Shown here: positions 51,694-61,814 of the stretch, piece by piece
Position numbering within the stretch: position 1 is the first letter of the stretch
How the letters are laid out: each line of letters starts with the position of its first letter
Source of the DNA: Mayamaea pseudoterrestris
Taxonomy: Eukaryota; Bacillariophyta; Bacillariophyceae; Sellaphorales; Sellaphoraceae
Reading direction: 5' to 3'
DNA: 64,000 nucleotides
Assembly: GCA_027923505.1 (NCBI GenBank)
Contig: BROI01000005.1
Span: 1,054,001 to 1,118,000 of the forward strand
Notes under the pieces: model-generated
The model's input: only the letters and a program-made list of their open reading frames with translations
What the model was told of the DNA's origin: nothing
The model's database searches: none
Translations under genes and position numbers: made by a program

Positions 51694-54600
51694 GGTGAGA
51701 AGTTCTCACCAGTCTCAGCCCGCAGATGCCATGACATTCAGACACACCTACAGCAAGCCCGATAGGTGCCCAAATTACACCAGAATGGTGCCACCATCAT
51801 TATTCAAGCTGCGCTACAAGATGGTAGGCTTGGCTGGTGTCTCAGGGGATGGCAATGTATTTGGCTATAACTTGTCACCAGTCTCAGCCCGCAGATGCCA
51901 TGACATTCAGACACACCTACAGCAGGCCCAGTAGGTGCCCAAATTACAGCAGAATGATGCCAACGTCATTATTCAGGCCGCGCTACAAGATGGTTTGCCT
52001 GGCTGGTGTCTCAGGGGATGGCAATGTATTTGGTGACAACTTGACACCAGTCTCAGCCTGCAGATGCCATGACATTCAAACACACCTACAGCAGGCCCTG
52101 TAGGTGCCCAAACTACACCAGAATGGTGCCAACATCACAATTCAAACTGCGCTACAAGATGGTAGGCTTGGCTGGTGTCTCAGGGGATGGCAATGTATTT
52201 GGTGACAACTTGTCACCAGTCTCAGCCTGCAGATGCCATGACATTCAGACACACCTACAGCATGCCCGGTAGGTGCCCAAACTACACCAGAATGGTGCCA
52301 ACATCCTTATTAAGGCTGCGCTACAAGATGGTATGTCGCGCTGGTGTCTCAGGGGATGGCAATGTATTTGGTGACAACTTGTCACCAGTCTCAGCCCGCA
52401 GATGCCATGACATTCAAACGCCCCTACAGCAAGCCCTGTAGGTGCCCAAACTACACCAGAATGGTGCCAACATCATTATTCAGGCCGCGCTACAAGATGG
52501 TATGCCTGGCTGGTGTCTCAGGGGATGGCAATGTATTTGGTGACAACTTGTCACCAGTCTCAGCCTGCAGATGCCATGACATTCAGACACACCTACAGCA
52601 TGCCCTGTAGGTGCCCAAATTACACCAGAATGTTGACAACATCCTTATTCAGGCTGCGCTACAAGATGGTTGACTTGGCTGGTGTCTCAGGGGATGGCAA
52701 TGTATTTGGTGACAACTTGTCACCAGTCTCAGCCTGCAGATGCCATGACATTCAGACACACCTGCAGCAGGCCCGGCAGGTGCCCAAATTACACCAGAAT
52801 GATGTCAACATCATTACTCAGGCTGCGCTACAAGATGGTAGGCTTGGCTGGTGTCTCAGGGGATGGCAATGTATTTGGTGACAACTTGTCACCAGTCTCA
52901 GCCTGCAGATGCCGTGACATTCAAACACACCTACAGCAAGCCCTGTAGGTGCCCAAAATACACCAGAACGGTGCCAACATTATTATTAAGGCTGCGCTAT
53001 AAGATGGTAGGCTTGGCTGGTGTCTCAGGGGATGGTAATGTATTTGGTGACAACTTGTCACTAGTCTCAGCCTGCAGATGCCGTGACATTCAAACGCCCC
53101 TACAACAAGCCCTGTAGGTGCCCAAACTACACCAGAATGGTGCCAACATCATAATTCAAACTGCGCTAGAAGATGGTAGGCTTGGCTTGTGTCTTAGGGG
53201 ATGGCACTGTATTTGGTGACAACTTGTCACCAGTCTCAGCCTGCAGATGCCATGACATTCAGACACACCTACAGCATGCCCGGTAGGTGCCCAAATTACA
53301 CCAGAATGTTGCCAACATCCTTATTCAGGCTGCGCTACAAGATGGTTGACTTGGCTGATGTCTCAGGGGATGGCAATGTATTTGGTGACAACTTGTCACC
53401 AGTCTCAGCCTGCAGATGCCATGACATTCAGACACACCTGCAGCAGGCCCGGCAGGTGCCCAAATTACACCAGAATGATGCCAACATAATTACTCAGGCT
53501 GCGCTACAAGATGGTAGGCTTGGCTGGTGTCTCAGGGGATGGCAATGTATTTGGTGACAACTTGTCACCAGTCTCAGCCTGCAGATGCCGTGACATTCAA
53601 ACACACCTTCAGCAGGCCCGGCAGGTGCCCAGATTACACCAGAATGGTGCCAACATCATAATTCAAACTGCGCTAGAAGATGGTAGGCTTGGCTTGTGTC
53701 TTAGGGGATGGCAATGTATTTGGTGACAACTTGTCACCAGTCTCAGCCTGCAGATGCCATGACACTCAGACACACCTACAGCAAGCCCTGTAGGTGCCCA
53801 AAAACACCAGATCGGTGCCAACATCCTTATTCAGGCTGCGCTACAAGTCGGTAGGCTTGGCTGGTGTCTCAGGAGATGGTAATGTATTTGGTGACAACTT
53901 GTCACTAGTCTCAGCCTGCAGATGCCCTGACATTCAAACGCCCCTACAGCAAGCCCTGTAGGTGCCCAAACTACACCAGAATGGTGCCAACATCCTTATT
54001 CAGGCTGCGCTACAAGATGGTTGACTTGGCTGGTGTTGTATTTGGTGACAACTTGTCACCAGCTGCAGATGCCATAACATTCAAACACACCTACAGCAAG
54101 CCCTGTAGGTGCCCAAAATACACCAGAATGATGCCAACATCATTATGCAGGCTGCGCTACAAGATGGTAGGCTTGACTGGTGTCTCAGGGGATGGCAATG
54201 TATTTGGTGACAACTTGTCACCAGTCTCAGCCCGCAGATGCCATGACATTCAGACACACCTACAGCAAGCCCTGTAGGTACCCAAATTACACCAGAATGG
54301 TGCCAACATTATTATTAAGGCTGCGCTATAAGATGGTAGGCTTGGCTGGTGTCTCAGGGGATAGTAATGTATTTGGTGACAACTTGTCACTAGTCTCAGC
54401 CTGCAGATGCTGTGACATTCAAACGCCCCTACAACAAGCCCTGTAGGTGCCCAAACTACACCAGAATGGTGCCAACATCATAATTCAAACTGCGCTAGAA
54501 GATGGTAGGCTTGGCTTGTGTCTTAGGGGATGGCAATGTATTTGGTGACAACTTGTCACCAGTCTCAGCCTGCAGATGCCATGACATTCAGACACACCTA

Positions 54601-55134
54601 CAGCATGCCCGGTAGGTGCCCAAATTACACCAGAATGGTGCCAACATCCTTATTCAGGCTGCGCTACAAGATGGTTGACTTGGCTGGTGTCTCAGGGGAT
54701 GGCAATGTATTTGGTGACAACTTGTCACCAGTCTCAGCCTGCAGATGCCGTGACATTCAAACACACCTACAGCAAGCCCTGTAGGTGCCCAAAAACACCA
54801 GATCGGTGCCAACATTATAACTTAGGCTGCGCTACAAGATGGTAGGCTTGGCTGGTGTCTCAGGGGATGGCAATGTATTTGGTGACAACTTGTCACCAGT
54901 CTCAACCCGCAGATGCCATGACATTCAGACACACCTACAGCAGGCCCTGTAGGTGCCCAAATTACACCAGAATGGTGCCAACATCCTTATTCAGGCTGCG
55001 CTACAAGATGGTTGACTTGGCTGGTGTCTCAGGGGATGGCAATGTATTTGGTGACAACTTGTCACCAGTCTCAGCCCGCAGATGCCATGACATTCAGACA
55101 CACCTACAGCAGGCCCTGTAGGTGCCCAAATTAT
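51694..55134. repeat. Higher-order repeat, copy 2 (3,441 bp)
   Basis: Begins at the second GGTGAGAAGTTCTCACC (51694-51710) and runs to about 55134, where the sequence passes into satellite B. Deleted and variant monomers keep the order and spacing of copy 1. Confidence 0.9.
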
Positions 55135-55365
55135 TTGGCAGGGCAGAGGTCCACATAGTAACCAGCTACACAGTGCTACAGTGTGTGGACTTCAAAGACT
55201 ACCCCTGATTGTCGTGTTCCATGAATTCTGTCCTGGCTTTGCATGGGGACACATATGCGGTGAGATTGAAGCATAACAATTATTCCCGGCTCATATGTAG
55301 CATTGGTTGTTTGGCAGAGCAGAGGTCCACACAGTAACCAGCTAGACGGTGCTACATGTGTATGT
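55135..55365. repeat. Satellite B copies between the A array and a lone A monomer
   Basis: B-type sequence (GGCAGAGGTCCACA, TGTTCCATGAATTCTGTC, GACACATATGCGGTGAGATT), one full copy and part of the next. Confidence 0.8.
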
Positions 55366-55614
55366 ATTTGGTGACAACTTGTCACCAGTTCAGCCTGCAG
55401 ATGCCATGACATTCAGACACACCTACAGCAAGCCCAATAGGGACCCAAACTACACCAGAACGGTGCCAACATCCTTATTCAGGCAGCGCTACAAGATAGT
55501 ATGCCTGGCTGGTGTCTCAGGTGTTGGCAATGTGACTGGTGAGAAGTTCTCACCAGTCTTGGCCTGCAGATGCCATGACATTCAAACGCCCCTACAGCAA
55601 GCCCTGTAGGTGCC
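55366..55614. repeat. Isolated satellite A monomers inside satellite B
   Basis: About one and a half A monomers, with one palindrome of each type: GGTGACAACTTGTCACC near 55373 and GGTGAGAAGTTCTCACC at 55538-55554. Confidence 0.85.
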
Positions 55615-56532
55615 CAACTTATTTGGCAGGGCAGAGGTCCACATAGTAACCAGCTACACAGTGCTACAGTGTGTGGACTTCAAAGACTACCCCCGATTGT
55701 CGTGTTCCATGAATTCTGTCCTGGCTATGAATTGGGACACATATGCGGTGAGATTGATGCATAACAATTATTCCCAGCTCACTTGTAGCATTGGTTGTTT
55801 GGCAGAGCAGAGGTCCACACCAGCTAGACGGTGCTACATGTGTGGCCTTTAACGACTACCCTCAATGGTCTTGTTCCATAATTTCTGTTCTTGCTATCCT
55901 TGGGGACACATATGCTGTGAGCAAAGATTTACACAGTAACCGCCACACGGTGCTACAGTGTGTGGCCTTCAATGACTAACCACAATGGTCTTGTTCCGTG
56001 AATTCTGTTTTGGCTGCTCTTGGGGACATGTATGTGGTGAGATAGGTGCATAACAACCACTACCAGCTCACGTGTAGCATCAGTTGTTTGGGAGGGCAAA
56101 GATCCACGCAGTAACCAGCTACATGGTGCTACATGTGTGGCCTTCAAAAAATTTCCCCATTCTGTTCTGGCTATCCTTGGATACATGTATGCGGTGTGAT
56201 CGGTGCATAACAATCACTCCCAGCTCACGTGTAGCATCTGTTATTTGGGAGGACAAAGATCCACACTGTAACTAGCTACAAGGTGCTACAGTGTGTGGCC
56301 TTCAATGACTACACCCAATAGTCTTGTTCCATGTATTCTGTTCTGGCTATATTTGGGGACACGTATGCTGTGAGATTGGTGCATAACAGTCACTCCCAGC
56401 TAACGTGTAGTATCCGTTATTTGGGAGGGCAAAGATCCACACAGTAACTAGCTACAAGGTGCTACAGTGTATGGCCTTCAACGACTACCCCCAATAGTCC
56501 TGTTCCATGAATTCTGTTCTGGCTATGGAAAA
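55615..56532. repeat. Satellite B array, right side
   Basis: About five to six divergent copies of a ~165-172-bp repeat (TTCCATGAATTCTGTTCTGG recurs near 55704, 55873, 55993, 56157, 56325 and 56497). Copies differ from each other more than A monomers do, and several have small deletions, which suggests an older array. Confidence 0.85.
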
Positions 56533-56844
56533 TATGCATGCAGAATAATTTATGGGAAACTCCTCCGCAAAGTACGACTACCGGTAGGGTACTCGTTCTC
56601 CTATTGGTGTGAATTGTTTATTCCTTCCCCATGCATATTTCAGAAACAGCTGCAAAAGGTGTGCATTGCAATGTAGCTGCGTGCGACGGCCGAGCGGAAC
56701 AATCGCTAGCGTCGTTGTCACATAGCAATACCACTGACAACAAATTTCATTTGTTCGGGCAGACAGTCCAAAGCTAGAATTATGATGCTTGTTGAAGTTT
56801 GTAGGGTTCAAATGCAGAAAATGGCTTTATAGACACATCAAGGG
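56533..56844. other. Intergenic with a CTACCGGTAG palindrome
   Basis: About 310 bp between the satellite block and the RuvX gene, with CTACCGGTAG at 56578-56587. No gene seen. Confidence 0.5.
56578..56587. repeat. CTACCGGTAG palindrome
   Basis: Intergenic copy, just right of the satellite block. Confidence 0.9.
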
Positions 56845-57777
56845 TCATCTTTTTCGCTTCTTTTTCTTCTTCCGACTGCGCTCCACTCCGACCAGAATCG
56901 CAGCTTCCTCCTCCACTCGCCTACGAGTTAGCATCTCACTTCGGCGTCTCAGTTTAGCCTCGCGCTCGTAAACAACTTGCATCAACCGTGTAGCCCCTTC
57001 AGTCAATCTCTGCTCAAAAAGCTTCAAACAATCTCGTCGCGTGCTTTCGTCAAGCTCTATCCGCAGCGCTCCTTGCCCATTCTCATTGTAGTAGTGCTCG
57101 AGAATAATGCAAGCCGCCTCCGCGTCCAACGTTCCGTACAACGACCGACCAGGATGATCAGCATGCGCTCGAGCGGCCGCTTCTTTAGAGGTGTATCGCT
57201 CGTCCCAAAGAATCACAGGCAAATTCGCACCCAAAGAAGCCACAACGTAGCGCATCAGCTCGGCAGCAAAGACGAGTGTTATGTTGGTTTGCTCTGCAAG
57301 CGTTCCATTTTTGTGAAGGGGCAAGCCGACAACGATCTGTGACGCTTGTTCGCTTCGTGCGTACTGGACAATCCGTTCGCAGAGTTGCGTACTGTTTAAA
57401 TCAGTCAAAATAGCCAAGGGTGTGGGCTGATAGCCAACAGACGTTGCAATTCCTGTGCGAACAAGTCCAAAATCGACGCCAATTGTCCTTATTCCAATGA
57501 GTGTGCAAGAGTTCTGCGTCGAAGCAGCTGCCGCGTCAATGACGGCTTGATACTGGCCGAGTCTTGTCGTGTTGTTCACTCTCATCGAAAGGAGAGAGAC
57601 CGCTGCAGAAACCGTACTGTCAACTGCCAGCAATGAAGATTCTCGCTTGTGTTTGACATTAAGTCGTCGCGTTGCACGTTTCCACGGATTGGATGAAGTC
57701 CTAGGAGGCACAAGCAACCAAGCTCGGGCAAATTGGACCGAAAGCAGACACAAAACTGAATTGTAAATTGCTTTCAT
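56845..57777 (-). CDS. RuvX/YqgF-type RNase H-fold nuclease, probably plastid
   Basis: Single exon, ATG at 57777, 310 aa. Residues ~95-265 are a full YqgF domain: TIGVDFGLVRTGIA (first catalytic Asp), QIVVGLPLHKNG, LPVILWDERYTSKEA (Glu) and LDAEAACIILEHY (last Asp). Bacterial YqgF/RuvX is an RNase H-fold enzyme implicated in 16S rRNA 5' maturation and proposed as an alternative Holliday-junction resolvase; the organellar protein could process plastid rRNA. The N-terminus is a signal peptide (YNSVLCLLSVQFARA) followed by WLLVPP, an ASAFAP-like site with Trp at +1. The C-terminal ~45 residues form a basic coiled stretch ending in a KKKKKRKR cluster, not seen in the bacterial ~140-aa proteins. 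Confidence 0.88.
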   Translation of the reverse strand: MKAIYNSVLCLLSVQFARAWLLVPPRTSSNPWKRATRRLNVKHKRESSLLAVDSTVSAAVSLLSMRVNNTTRLGQYQAVIDAAAASTQNSCTLIGIRTIGVDFGLVRTGIATSVGYQPTPLAILTDLNSTQLCERIVQYARSEQASQIVVGLPLHKNGTLAEQTNITLVFAAELMRYVVASLGANLPVILWDERYTSKEAAARAHADHPGRSLYGTLDAEAACIILEHYYNENGQGALRIELDESTRRDCLKLFEQRLTEGATRLMQVVYEREAKLRRRSEMLTRRRVEEEAAILVGVERSRKKKKKRKR

Positions 57778-58090
57778 CTATAATATCCGGCGCATGTACT
57801 GCTTGCTGAAGTATAGTAGCGCTTATATGCGGCGATGATGCGGGGATCCGCCAATATGTTTGTAGATAACAACTTTCAAAGCAACAGCATACTCTGATGT
57901 TTTTGAGCCCTTTTCGTGGAGGTGATGCTGTCGTCGCACTGGCACTAGGCTATTCGTGCTACTCGTGTGCGATACGATATAGTACACGCAACAGCAATTC
58001 TATTCAATCTATAACCTCATGGTAATACCCGTAGGTATAATAGAAGTACAAGCCCATCCACCAATGCAGCACATACATATTTTACATCTA
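57778..58090. other. Intergenic, no gene seen
   Basis: About 310 bp between the RuvX start and the BEACH-protein 3' end. Nothing recognised. Confidence 0.45.
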
Positions 58091-61000
58091 TTAAGACATA
58101 GTAGCTCTTTGCAATTCAAACAAGGCGATGCTGCCGTCCGCGCCTCCAGTGCAGCAGAGGCATTTTCTTGGATCCGCGACCCCAACATTAACGACGCTCA
58201 TGGAGGTTATTCCAGGCGCAGTCTTGTTGTTCACCTTGGTCCACAACGTTGGCCTTGAATCAAAGTGCGCTCCATCACGAAGTCCAATGAGTCGCAAACC
58301 TCCATCAGAGCAGCCAAGTAGCACCACCCTTTGATCTGAACAATACGCCAAGGAAGAAACGGCAACGCCAACGGATACAGCGCTGTCCCGTTTGAGACGT
58401 TCCCCTGCCATGGAATAACTCGCTACTTTTCCAGTTGAAAAGGCTACTAGCAAGTGAAGAGCACCATTTACAGTAATCCACCTGACTACCGAACAAGGAC
58501 CAGATCCGTGAAGCTTCGTAGTCTCGTTATGAATGGCGACTTGCATCCCGTCACCGTGGACGAACCATGCACAGAAGCTTGAGTCGACGCAGCCTGCGGC
58601 AATGACAATGCATCCGTTCGAGTAAGCTACGCCCGCGGCCGAAACACAGACCACTGAAGATTGTGCGTCAAACAATTCAGCGAGCGGTTCGCGATCTATT
58701 GACACTGCTTCCGATTTTGTAACGTTGACACTCCACACCTTCACCGCTGCATCCCATGACCCTGATATCAAAATATGTGTAGAGTCTTTCCGCCAGAGGG
58801 CGCTCTCTAAATCAAGTGGAGTGCGACAAATAAGATCCAAGCCTGTGACTGCATCGCGATGGGAATAGACTGTGGCGACAGCACAAGCTGATGTAACCCC
58901 ATAAGCCAGCACCACATCGTCATGGCCCCCAGCAAAAGCGATCATCCCGCCGCCTCCGTCATTGGCAAGCGCTAGAGACGCGAGAGGGTCTCGACTCGTG
59001 TGGGAACGGAATTCGCTCAACTTGGATTGGATAATAATCCTGCTTGCAACTTTTCCACGGTTCAGAATCGCACTGTAGGAAAATCGGCCAAAGGCGGGCG
59101 GAAGCACCATACGCTCACCATCGTCTTCACTTTCATCACTTACGGTAATCTGATGTACCTTGAGACCGCCATCATGGCTCGAGGTTACAAGAATCGATCC
59201 AACTGAGTTATTTAGTTCGAGTACACAGCCTGACACAGAATCGTTGTGCATATGTTTGCGCTCAATCATATGCATGTTCCATTCATTAGCCGTAGTGTTG
59301 GATAGTTGATCAAATGTTGAAGAGACTTGGGATGACCCACCGGGCGCGACAGACATCACGGCACCCGGCAACAATGACTGTTCGCCTATGCCCTGACTAA
59401 TTTGGGAAATAGTTGCAGCTGGGCTTATAGTAGCGCCTTGCATATACTTCGTCTCGGCCTCCATATTGTTGTGCGACGCTTGCTCGTCGATGAATGCGTT
59501 GCCAATGCCTCGTACGTCGAGTAACTCCCAAGCTTCTCGTCCCTTGTCGTCCTCTTTACTAGACGCCCGTCCGATGTCACTAGAGATAAAATTTAACTCG
59601 CTGGTATCATCTTTTCTTTGCGGATGCGTATTCACAAAAAGCTGGTCTGGGCAGCATCCGAACTCGCAAGCTTGCAGCTCGGCTGAATGGCGCTCTTCTT
59701 CAGACTTCATAGCTGCTAGTTCAGTCGGTCCAAAGTAGCTGATCGGATGGAAAAGATTGTCTGCTTTTGCGGCAGCGTCGCCACGTGAATTACTCCCGAA
59801 TATCAGATCGATCCAATGTGGTAACTTTGTCGTACATAAATCAGACTCTAGAGCTAGACGATTCTTTTTCAAAAAATCCTTTGCCGACTTGGCCCATGTT
59901 GGCAACCTCACATCATCGACGCGCTGGCCTTTCTGCGTTGCTCCCAGATGCAGACCTCTCGCGTTTATAAGAAAATCGATATTATTCCCATAAAACTCAG
60001 GTATAAGCTCTTTTACATCCGCATGGTTTGAGAGCACACAATTGAACGTGTTTTCAACGTCAAAAAACATTCTGTCCGCCGCATCAAATTTGCCGTTCTG
60101 TAGACAAAGCATGTGCTCTGGCATGCTGCGGACCAAGTAATAGAGTACATAAGCAGGAGCCGAGTAGTGCGTTCCGTACAAGAATTTGCCTCCCATGTCA
60201 TGCATGTTCTTCATGCGCGTCTTAAAGTAATCAAGGCGTTCCTGATTTAATGCTCCAACGGGTTTCGACAAGTCCCGATATGTACCTGCACATTGCAAAT
60301 TTAGCTTTTTTGTGCTGCATCCATAGTCCTGGATCACCCATGGAAAGACAGGATACCGACCAAGGTCATGAAAGGTCCGGCCTGCTGCCGAATTCAGCGC
60401 CAACAAGTATTGATAATTAGTGAGCGTTCCTTTCTGCCATTCCGCAAATGCACGTTCTACAAAAATTCTGTCCGTGAAGCACACAACATTCGGTAGTGCT
60501 AGCAAAACTTGCTCTCGGTCATGGCGGCGTTCAAGGGCGATCAAAATCGACGACCCAGATTGGAAGTAAATTTGAATGGCCGAATCACGAAGCCCGTTAT
60601 AGCGTCTCGCTGTGGCAATCACGTCCCGAAGCAGCCAATTGTTAGCGGGAGGAGGATTGGTTTTTTGCTCAACAAGAGTCGATCCCTGGGTCGGCTGTAA
60701 GTACAATCTCTCCGCGGTTAGTGCCAGGACAACCGGTTGACTCAAAAGTGGTGTCTTGATGGACGCCTTTATGTTTGTCAGCGCTACAGACTCGCGCATG
60801 TCGACAAGATTTTCAGCGTAAAAAAATGCCTCGGACCCCCTCGCCACCATTATGGTCGTGTCGTCTCGCTGCGCATCATACACCACCTCCTCGACCATAG
60901 TGCAAAACGTATCCGGCGAAGAATGTTGAAAGACAAACTTGAAGGCGCCAGCGTGCTTCACTAACGCAGTAGGAGCAATAACGTTATTTTCTTTCATGAT

Positions 61001-61540
61001 GAAGTGACGTTGCGAGATACATTGCACAGCAGCCTCCGCCGAATCAATAATACTGGGAGGTGCATCCATGTTAGCAAAGGGAAGTCGCACAATTGCTCGG
61101 GTGACTTCGTTAGGTTCAAAGACAAGAGACTTCGAACACAGGTGGAGGCGGCCATGGATTCCTGACATGTTAAAAAATGAAAATGATTCTTTTTGTTTTG
61201 TGTCGGAAGTTGTCGGGTTTGGATGCAGATCACTTAAGTGGGACGTCGTTGATTGTGTTTGCTGCGCCCACTGAATGTTTGGATCCTTACTGGCTGCACG
61301 AGCGGTACTTTGCTCATTTAGACTACTATTCATAAGCACCGCACTAGAAAACCCAAGTACTGCCCAGTCTTGAAGTATGCACTCGCCATGCTCCAGAAGA
61401 AGTTGGGAGAATCGATTGGTAGCCGCTTGCCGAGGTGGCGGTTCGAGTGCTTGCAGAATTTCCTTCGTAAACGAAAACGCTTTGTTAGCGTTTCCTTCTC
61501 TCGCAGAGGAGATCCCAAGCCACTCACTGACTCTCGTCAT
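58091..61540 (-). CDS. BEACH-WD40 protein of the FAN/NSMAF type
   Basis: Single exon, 1149 aa, ATG at 61540. Layout from the N-terminus: a helical segment with RFSQLLLEHGE, a GRAM/PH-like region from about residue 123 (GRLHLCSKSLVFEP, then DVIATARRYNGLRDSAIQI), a BEACH domain at about 365-605 (AFAEWQKGTLTNYQYLLALN, GRTFHDLGRYPVFPWVIQDY, YGTHYSAPAYVLYYLVR, ELIPEFY and LPHWIDLIFG), a ~150-residue disordered linker and WD40 repeats from about 765 to the end (HRDAVTGLDLI, ILISGSWDAAVKVWSV, LLGCSDGGLRLIGL). This order is that of FAN, a membrane-traffic and signalling adaptor. The start, RVSEWLGIS, has no obvious targeting signal. No intron is needed despite the length. Confidence 0.92.
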   Translation of the reverse strand: MTRVSEWLGISSAREGNANKAFSFTKEILQALEPPPRQAATNRFSQLLLEHGECILQDWAVLGFSSAVLMNSSLNEQSTARAASKDPNIQWAQQTQSTTSHLSDLHPNPTTSDTKQKESFSFFNMSGIHGRLHLCSKSLVFEPNEVTRAIVRLPFANMDAPPSIIDSAEAAVQCISQRHFIMKENNVIAPTALVKHAGAFKFVFQHSSPDTFCTMVEEVVYDAQRDDTTIMVARGSEAFFYAENLVDMRESVALTNIKASIKTPLLSQPVVLALTAERLYLQPTQGSTLVEQKTNPPPANNWLLRDVIATARRYNGLRDSAIQIYFQSGSSILIALERRHDREQVLLALPNVVCFTDRIFVERAFAEWQKGTLTNYQYLLALNSAAGRTFHDLGRYPVFPWVIQDYGCSTKKLNLQCAGTYRDLSKPVGALNQERLDYFKTRMKNMHDMGGKFLYGTHYSAPAYVLYYLVRSMPEHMLCLQNGKFDAADRMFFDVENTFNCVLSNHADVKELIPEFYGNNIDFLINARGLHLGATQKGQRVDDVRLPTWAKSAKDFLKKNRLALESDLCTTKLPHWIDLIFGSNSRGDAAAKADNLFHPISYFGPTELAAMKSEEERHSAELQACEFGCCPDQLFVNTHPQRKDDTSELNFISSDIGRASSKEDDKGREAWELLDVRGIGNAFIDEQASHNNMEAETKYMQGATISPAATISQISQGIGEQSLLPGAVMSVAPGGSSQVSSTFDQLSNTTANEWNMHMIERKHMHNDSVSGCVLELNNSVGSILVTSSHDGGLKVHQITVSDESEDDGERMVLPPAFGRFSYSAILNRGKVASRIIIQSKLSEFRSHTSRDPLASLALANDGGGGMIAFAGGHDDVVLAYGVTSACAVATVYSHRDAVTGLDLICRTPLDLESALWRKDSTHILISGSWDAAVKVWSVNVTKSEAVSIDREPLAELFDAQSSVVCVSAAGVAYSNGCIVIAAGCVDSSFCAWFVHGDGMQVAIHNETTKLHGSGPCSVVRWITVNGALHLLVAFSTGKVASYSMAGERLKRDSAVSVGVAVSSLAYCSDQRVVLLGCSDGGLRLIGLRDGAHFDSRPTLWTKVNNKTAPGITSMSVVNVGVADPRKCLCCTGGADGSIALFELQRATMS

Positions 61541-61814
61541 ATTATATTCTGGTAGTTTACTCTTTTACTTAATCAATGCCTTCCATTCGCAGCATGTTGC
61601 CATCGTTGAAATCGCTGCTTTTTCGACGCGCTGCCGTTTCCACTTTCATGTCGTACCGTGTTCACTGCCTCGAATGGTAAAGTGCTTCTTCCTCTTCTAC
61701 CGGTAGCATCTACTAACGACACCAGAAACCGTGCAGAGTCTATACAAGTTTGAAGCAGTAAGTCGATAATAAAAGATCACTGAGTGGGCCTGCACACACA
61801 TTCAGTTTTACATA
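61541..61814. other. Intergenic with a CTACCGGTAG palindrome
   Basis: About 270 bp between the BEACH-protein start and the eIF4E stop; CTACCGGTAG at 61697-61706. Confidence 0.5.
61697..61706. repeat. CTACCGGTAG palindrome
   Basis: Intergenic copy between the BEACH protein and eIF4E genes. Confidence 0.9.

Larger units (their letters stand above)
48253..55134. repeat. Satellite A: ~40 tandem copies of a 169-bp monomer
   Basis: Monomers follow each other at 169 bp (for example at 48734, 48903, 49072, 49241 and 49410), without spacers. Each monomer contains the 17-bp palindrome GGTGACAACTTGTCACC, an inverted repeat of type CACCTACAG-(6 nt)-CTGTAGGTG, and blocks such as GTCTCAGGGGATGGCAATG and CAGGCTGCGCTACAAGATGG. 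Divergence between monomers is a few percent to ~15%. The many ~88-codon frames on the + strand are by-products: 169 is not a multiple of three, so the frame rotates by one per monomer. A shorter, internally deleted monomer lies near 50590 and again near 54030. Confidence 0.95.

Noticed and set aside
48253-55134. CRISPR-like array
   Set aside because: Direct tandem monomers without unique spacers, 169-bp period, in a eukaryotic context with introns.
48253-55134. Tandem self-cleaving ribozymes (hammerhead-type) in the satellite
   Set aside because: I looked for the conserved CUGAUGA and GAAA core next to the inverted repeats and did not see it in the monomers.
48254-55609. Many ~88-codon frames on the + strand in the satellite array
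   Set aside because: They recur with the 169-bp monomer, which is not a multiple of three, so the frame rotates and stops arise at the same place in each monomer. No domain, no start context. Taken as by-products of the repeat.
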